Below, in pieces: positions 7,408-10,363 of a DNA stretch of 10,363 nucleotides. Within the stretch, counting starts at the first letter, position 1, and each line of letters opens with the position of its first letter. The position numbers were made by a program, and so were the translations under genes. This DNA comes from Deltaproteobacteria bacterium (GTDB lineage Bacteria > Myxococcota_A > UBA9160 > SZUA-336). The stretch is taken from NCBI GenBank assembly GCA_030624945.1, contig JAUXJB010000041.1, positions 1 to 10,363 on the forward strand, written 5' to 3'. The notes below the pieces were generated by a model, which was given only the letters and a program-made list of their open reading frames with translations, ran no database searches and was not told where the DNA came from.

Positions 7408-7413
7408 CTCCCC
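7408..7413 (-). promoter_or_regulatory. ribosome-binding site of rpmB, potentially paired in a hairpin
   Basis: On the minus strand GGGGAG lies 6 nt before the rpmB ATG and is an excellent Shine-Dalgarno sequence. The complementary CTCCCC occurs on the same strand just upstream (7421-7426), separated by 7 nt. A 6-bp stem could therefore hide the site, provided transcription starts upstream of 7426. Whether it does is unknown. Confidence 0.6.
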
Positions 7414-7473
7414 TAGGTGGGGGGAGGTACCAAATGCCGGCCTTGGGCTCAACCGAGACTTCTGCGCTCGGGC

Positions 7474-7491
7474 CCGGCCGGGAAGGGCCGG
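7474..7491. repeat. GC-rich inverted repeat (6-bp stem)
   Basis: CCGGCC at 7474-7479 and GGCCGG at 7486-7491 are perfect inverted copies around the loop GGGAAG. No T-run follows on either strand, so it is not a typical intrinsic terminator. In sequence this GC-rich such a stem may arise by chance. Confidence 0.4.
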
Positions 7492-7516
7492 AGAAGTGTC
7501 GTAGACTGCTGCCCGG

Positions 7517-7537
7517 CCCCGGGCCGAGGTCCCGGGG
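7517..7537 (+). repeat. GC-only 7-bp hairpin just upstream of a ribosome-binding site
   Basis: CCCCGGG at 7517-7523 and CCCGGGG at 7531-7537 are perfect inverted copies with a 7-nt loop (CCGAGGT). The stem ends 3 nt before the GGAGAGG Shine-Dalgarno of the downstream glycosyltransferase gene. If transcribed it would form a stable 5'-leader structure next to the ribosome landing site. There is no T-tract, so termination is unlikely. A competing pairing, CGGCCC (7514-7519) with GGGCCG (7521-7526), has almost no loop and is less plausible. Confidence 0.45.
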
Positions 7538-7540
7538 CAC

Positions 7541-7547
7541 GGAGAGG
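7541..7547 (+). promoter_or_regulatory. ribosome-binding site of the 7553 glycosyltransferase gene
   Basis: GGAGAGG lies 5 nt before the ATG at 7553 and is the clearest Shine-Dalgarno on the plus strand of this window. It supports 7553 as the start even though it gives about 18 residues ahead of the first conserved strand. Confidence 0.75.
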
Positions 7548-7552
7548 GCGCC

Positions 7553-8287
7553 ATGGGAGCAGCGGTTGCGCCGCGAGACGTCCCGCAGCTGGACGCGAGC
7601 GCTGTCCGGGTCAGCGTCGTGATCCCGGCGCTAAACGAACGCCACACCATCGCGAGGGCGCTCGAGTCGACGCGTCTGCCGGGTGTCGAGCGGATCGTGA
7701 TCGATGGAGGGTCGGGCGACGGAACCGCGGAATTCGCGCGCTCGTCGGGGGCGGAAAAGGTGATTCGCGCCGGTCCCGGTCGGGCACACCAGCTGGATGT
7801 GGGCTACCGCCAGGCGGCCGGCGAGGTGATCGTCTTCCTGCATGCGGACACGCGGCTCGGGCCCGGCTGGCTCGAGGCGATTGGCGCGGCGCTCCGCGAT
7901 CCCGCGGTCGCAGGGGGTGCGTTCCGTCTGGCCTTCGACTCCCGACGCCCGATCTACCGCGCGGCCGAGCTCCTCGTGCGTCTGCGCTCGCGGCTCGCCC
8001 GGCTTCCGTTCGGCGACCAGGCGCTCTTCGCGAGACGCGAGCTCATCGACGCCCGCGGGGGAATTCCATGGGTTCCGATCTTCGAAGATCTGGATCTGGT
8101 GGGCGCCATCCGGAGCAGGGGACGGCTGGCACTGCTCTCGGAGTGCGCCTGGACCTCCACGCGGCGTTACGAGCGAAACGGCATGTTCCGCCAGGTGCTG
8201 CGCAACAACGCGGCCCTTCTGGCCTGGTTCCTCGGGCTGGATCGCGAGCGCGTAGCCGGCTGGTACCTGCGCAGGCCCGGCCGTTGA
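7553..8287 (+). CDS. GT2 glycosyltransferase, rSAM/selenodomain-associated transferase 2-like
   Basis: The 244-residue protein is a GT-A fold family 2 enzyme. [11 protein letters not shown] (20-30) is the first strand, [10 protein letters not shown] (49-58) the nucleotide-binding part, GRAHQLDVG (76-84) and FLHADTRL (95-102) the donor site, with a single Asp (D99) in place of the usual Dx[13 protein letters not shown] (153-164) and FEDLDL (177-182) follow, the latter carrying the likely catalytic acidic residues. This set of motifs resembles the TIGR04283-type family called transferase 2, rSAM/selenodomain-associated, whose substrate is unknown. The usual partners of that family, a radical SAM protein and a transferase 1, are not in this window. 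The N-terminal 18 residues are a non-conserved extension supported by a strong ribosome-binding site. The stop overlaps the next gene's TTG start (TTGA, 8284-8287). Confidence 0.87.
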   Translation: MGAAVAPRDVPQLDASAVRVSVVIPALNERHTIARALESTRLPGVERIVIDGGSGDGTAEFARSSGAEKVIRAGPGRAHQLDVGYRQAAGEVIVFLHADTRLGPGWLEAIGAALRDPAVAGGAFRLAFDSRRPIYRAAELLVRLRSRLARLPFGDQALFARRELIDARGGIPWVPIFEDLDLVGAIRSRGRLALLSECAWTSTRRYERNGMFRQVLRNNAALLAWFLGLDRERVAGWYLRRPGR

Positions 8288-9066
8288 ACGTCACCCTGCT
8301 CAGCGATTTCGGGACCCGCGATGGTTACGTCGGGGCGCTGAAGGGCTCTCTGCTCCGGCGCGCCCCCGGCGCGCGCCTGATCGACGTGAGCCACGACATC
8401 GCGCCCGGGGCGATTGCATCCGGCGCGTTCGTGCTCGCACAGGCCGCGCCGCACTTTCCCTCCGGGACGGTCCACCTGGCGGTCGTCGACCCTGGAGTGG
8501 GCTCCGAGAGGCGAGCGATCGCCTGCGAGATCGGCGGCCACCACTACGTGGCGCCCGACAACGGCCTCCTCACTCTGGTTCTCGATCTGGGGGGCACCGT
8601 TCGAGCGCACCTGATCAGCCGCTCCGAGCTGTGGAACTCCGAGGTCAGTCCCGTCTTCCACGGGCGGGACATCTTCGCTCCGGTGGCCGGCCACCTCGCC
8701 GGAGGAGGGCGGCTGGAAGAGGTCGGTCCGTCGATCGATCCGTCGACGCTCGTGCGGCTTCCGGAGCCGGAGGTGCGAAGCCTGGACGCAGCTCTGGTGG
8801 GGGAGGTGGTTCACGTCGACCGTTTCGGCAACCTGATCACCAATCTGCGCAGGCAGGCCGACGAGCGCGCCGACATGCTCGTCGAGGCAGCGGGTAGCAC
8901 TTTGCAGCTGCGTCGCGCATACGCAGATGTGCCGCAGGGGGAGTTGCTCGCCCTTGTCGGATCGTCCGGACGTGTGGAGATCGCGTGCAACGGGGCCAGC
9001 GCCGCGAAGGTGCTGGGGGCAGATGTGGGATCTGTGGTAGTCTTGCGGACCCTCGGCCGGAGCTAG
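8284..9066 (+). CDS. S-adenosyl-L-methionine hydrolase (adenosine-forming), SAM hydroxide adenosyltransferase family
   Basis: The enzyme splits SAM with water into adenosine and methionine; the family was formerly DUF62. Started at TTG 8284 it has 260 residues, the family's usual length, and the first residues give the expected strand LLSDFGTRDGYVG (5-17). Other hallmarks are DVSHDIAPG (34-42), VVDPGVGSERR (67-77), APDNGLL (90-96), FHGRDIFAP (125-133) and VDRFGNLITN (178-187). The Asp-Arg-His triad described for the archaeal enzyme corresponds to D69, R76 and H126, all present. A reading frame extends far upstream but that part lies in the glycosyltransferase gene and is a shadow. The TTGA overlap implies translation coupled to the glycosyltransferase. 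The physiological reason for hydrolysing SAM is unsettled in bacteria; control of SAM or methyl-donor level is one idea. Confidence 0.93.
   Translation: MNVTLLSDFGTRDGYVGALKGSLLRRAPGARLIDVSHDIAPGAIASGAFVLAQAAPHFPSGTVHLAVVDPGVGSERRAIACEIGGHHYVAPDNGLLTLVLDLGGTVRAHLISRSELWNSEVSPVFHGRDIFAPVAGHLAGGGRLEEVGPSIDPSTLVRLPEPEVRSLDAALVGEVVHVDRFGNLITNLRRQADERADMLVEAAGSTLQLRRAYADVPQGELLALVGSSGRVEIACNGASAAKVLGADVGSVVVLRTLGRS
9059..9062 (+). promoter_or_regulatory. ribosome-binding site deciding the TTG start of the second ABC exporter
   Basis: GGAG lies 5 nt before the TTG at 9068 and inside the last codons of the SAM hydrolase gene. The alternative in-frame ATG at 9098 has only GAGAGAG about 15 nt away, which is too far. 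The site therefore favours TTG. Confidence 0.6.
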
Positions 9067-9067
9067 C

Positions 9068-10363
9068 TTGACTCCGAGAGAGCGCATCTTTGCATACATG
9101 CGGCAGGTGCGCGGACAGTTCATCGTCGGCGCGATCCTGACCGTTCTCTACGCCATCTTCTTTCAGCTGGTGCCGGTCGCGGTGCGCGAGCTGGTCGGTC
9201 GCATCGAGGATGGCTTGCCCATGGAGGCCATCACCGAGACGGTCTGGTTCCTGATCGCGGTCTCGACATCCTTTGCGGTTCTGCGCCTGTTCTCGCGGCT
9301 CCTGATCTTCCGGGCCGGCCGCGAGATCGAGTTCCGCCTGCGCAACGACCTCTTCGCGCATCTTCAGCGCCTGCCGCAGTCGTACTTCGCGGGACAGCGA
9401 ACGGGCGACCTGATGTCGCGCGCGGTCAACGACATCAACAACGTGCGCATGTTCCTCGGTGCTGGCGTGCTGAACGTGGTGCAGACACCGGTGCTGTATC
9501 TGGGCGCGATCGGCGTCATGGCCTGGGTCGATCCACAGCTCACCCTTTTCGTGCTGCTGCCCTATCCCCTCTTCATCCTGGCGGCGCGCTACTTCGGGAG
9601 GCTCATGCACGCCGCGAGTCTCGCGACGCAGGAACAGCTCGGAACCCTCTCGGCCATGGTCCAGGAGAATGCGGCGGGGGTTTTCGTTGTGCGCGCCTAC
9701 ACCATGGAGGAGCACGAGCGCGAGCGCTTTGCGGCCGAGAACCAGGCGCTCTACGCGCGGCAGATCACGCTCGCCAAGACGTCGGGCGGGATGCACGCGA
9801 CGATCACGCCGCTTCCGACGTTGGCCATGATCATCGTCCTCGCGGCGGGCGGGGCGCGTGTCCTGGCCGGGTCGCTGGAGCAGCGAGATCTCTGGCTCTT
9901 CTTGATGTACGCGTTCCAGCTCACGCATCCCACGTTCTCCCTGGGCTGGGTGATCAACATGCTTCAACGGGGGCTCGTGGGTCTGCGTCGGCTCGGGGAG
10001 ATTCTGGACACCGTGCCCACGATCGCCGATCGGCCCGACCGCGTGGACAGAGACGAGCTCGAGGGACAGGTCGTCGTCCGCGACCTCGAGTTCTCCTACC
10101 CTGTGCGCCGGCGCAGACCGGCCCTGGCGGGCGTATCGTTTCGCGTCGAGCCCGGCCAGACGGTCGGTGTGATCGGGCCCGTGGGCGCGGGCAAGAGCAC
10201 GTTGATCTCGGCGATCCCGCGCCTGCTCGAGATACGCGATGGCAGCGTCCAGATCGATGGGATCGACGTGAACCGTCTGCCGATCCAGCTGCTGCGCTCG
10301 AGCATCTCCATGGTGCCCCAGGACAGCTTTCTGTTCTCGACGACGCATCTCGAGAACATCAGC
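9068..10363 (+). CDS. ABC exporter with fused membrane and ATPase domains, N-terminal part (3' end outside window)
   Basis: The frame is open from TTG 9068 to the last base, giving 432 residues of an expected 570-600. It begins MTPRERIFAYMRQVRG, the usual cytoplasmic lead-in to helix 1, so TTG is preferred to ATG 9098. The membrane domain runs to about 310, with the RTGDLMSRAVNDINNVR coupling region at 111-127 and VQENAAGVFVVRAYTMEEHE at 198-217, both standard for this exporter fold. The ATPase domain shows Walker A GPVGAGKST (370-378) and Q-loop Q418 in VPQDSFLF; signature, Walker B and H-loop lie beyond the window. The sequence pattern resembles MdlA/MdlB-type multidrug or peptide exporters, which often work as heterodimers encoded by adjacent genes; a partner may lie downstream. 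It starts 1 nt after the SAM hydrolase stop and is surely in the same transcript. The substrate cannot be told. Confidence 0.92.
   Translation, partial: MTPRERIFAYMRQVRGQFIVGAILTVLYAIFFQLVPVAVRELVGRIEDGLPMEAITETVWFLIAVSTSFAVLRLFSRLLIFRAGREIEFRLRNDLFAHLQRLPQSYFAGQRTGDLMSRAVNDINNVRMFLGAGVLNVVQTPVLYLGAIGVMAWVDPQLTLFVLLPYPLFILAARYFGRLMHAASLATQEQLGTLSAMVQENAAGVFVVRAYTMEEHERERFAAENQALYARQITLAKTSGGMHATITPLPTLAMIIVLAAGGARVLAGSLEQRDLWLFLMYAFQLTHPTFSLGWVINMLQRGLVGLRRLGEILDTVPTIADRPDRVDRDELEGQVVVRDLEFSYPVRRRRPALAGVSFRVEPGQTVGVIGPVGAGKSTLISAIPRLLEIRDGSVQIDGIDVNRLPIQLLRSSISMVPQDSFLFSTTHLENIS

Larger units (their letters stand above)
7402..7552. other. divergent intergenic region between rpmB and the glycosyltransferase operon
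   Basis: This 151-bp gap must hold the promoters of both flanking transcription units. It contains a ribosome-binding site for each, plus GC-rich inverted repeats at 7474-7491 and 7517-7537. On the minus strand a possible TTGAGC (7447-7452) and TACCTC (7424-7429) are 17 nt apart, but the -10 match is poor. On the plus strand TAGACT (7502-7507) resembles a -10 element yet lacks a matching -35. I therefore cannot name a promoter with confidence. Confidence 0.7.

Noticed and set aside
7502..7507. TAGACT as a -10 element for the plus-strand operon
   Set aside because: There is no acceptable -35 hexamer 16-18 nt upstream, so the match is probably chance.
7417..8283. Upstream extension of the SAM hydrolase frame
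   Set aside because: It overlaps the glycosyltransferase gene in another frame and is Arg/Gly-rich without motifs; the family start fits TTG 8284.
8837..10348. 503-codon open frame on the minus strand
   Set aside because: It is antisense to the SAM hydrolase end and the ABC exporter, both with clear motifs; its translation resembles no protein family.
1..10363. A defence system, phage, CRISPR array, selfish element or biosynthetic cluster
   Set aside because: All long conserved frames are assigned to housekeeping, envelope or transport families, and no direct-repeat array, integrase, transposase or toxin-antitoxin pair was seen.

Overview
The window is a gene-dense, GC-rich bacterial chromosome segment carrying ten coding regions. 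Two run off the ends: the first lacks its 5' end and the last its 3' end. The host is very probably a diderm with lipopolysaccharide: there is an MsbA-type lipid flippase, a WaaE-like LPS-core glycosyltransferase and two further envelope-type glycosyltransferases. The order RemA-family (DUF370) gene, gmk, RelA/SpoT homolog (RSH) recalls the deltaproteobacterial lineages (Desulfobacterota, Myxococcota, Binatota-like groups). That placement is inference from gene content and order; no search was possible. No mobile element, tRNA, rRNA, CRISPR array or phage gene is visible, and no gene-free stretch exceeds about 150 bp.

Region 1 (1-4829, plus strand) looks like one tightly packed operon: tail of a RemA/DUF370 regulator, gmk (guanylate kinase), a bifunctional (p)ppGpp synthetase/hydrolase, a GT2 glycosyltransferase of WaaE/KdtX type and a GT4 glycosyltransferase. 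Three of its four junctions are 4-nt start/stop overlaps (ATGA, TTGA, ATGA). The exception is a 14-nt gap between gmk and the RSH gene, where many proteobacteria carry rpoZ; no omega gene is present. Guanine-nucleotide metabolism and the alarmone enzyme are thus physically joined to envelope glycosyltransferases.

Region 2 (4790-7401, minus strand) reads rpmB (ribosomal protein bL28, zinc-ribbon form), an MsbA-like ABC exporter, then a GNAT acetyltransferase. Gaps are 10 and 49 nt, so one transcript from the rpmB side is likely. Its 3' end overlaps the 3' end of the GT4 gene by 40 nt, tail to tail.

Region 3 (7402-7552) is the only sizeable intergenic region, between divergent rpmB and a plus-strand operon. 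It holds strong Shine-Dalgarno sites for both flanking genes and GC-rich hairpins. No convincing sigma-70 promoter can be read by eye.

Region 4 (7553-10363, plus strand) contains a GT2 glycosyltransferase resembling the rSAM/selenodomain-associated transferase 2 family, a SAM hydrolase (SAM hydroxide adenosyltransferase, formerly DUF62) starting at TTG in a TTGA overlap, and 1 nt later the first 432 codons of a second ABC exporter, also starting at TTG.

Most genes belong to known families and I see no clear evidence of a wholly new system. The observations most worth following are the translational coupling of the RSH gene to LPS-type glycosyltransferases, the SAM hydrolase placed between a glycosyltransferase and an ABC exporter, an acidic insertion in Gmk, and an enlarged extracytoplasmic loop in the MsbA-like exporter.
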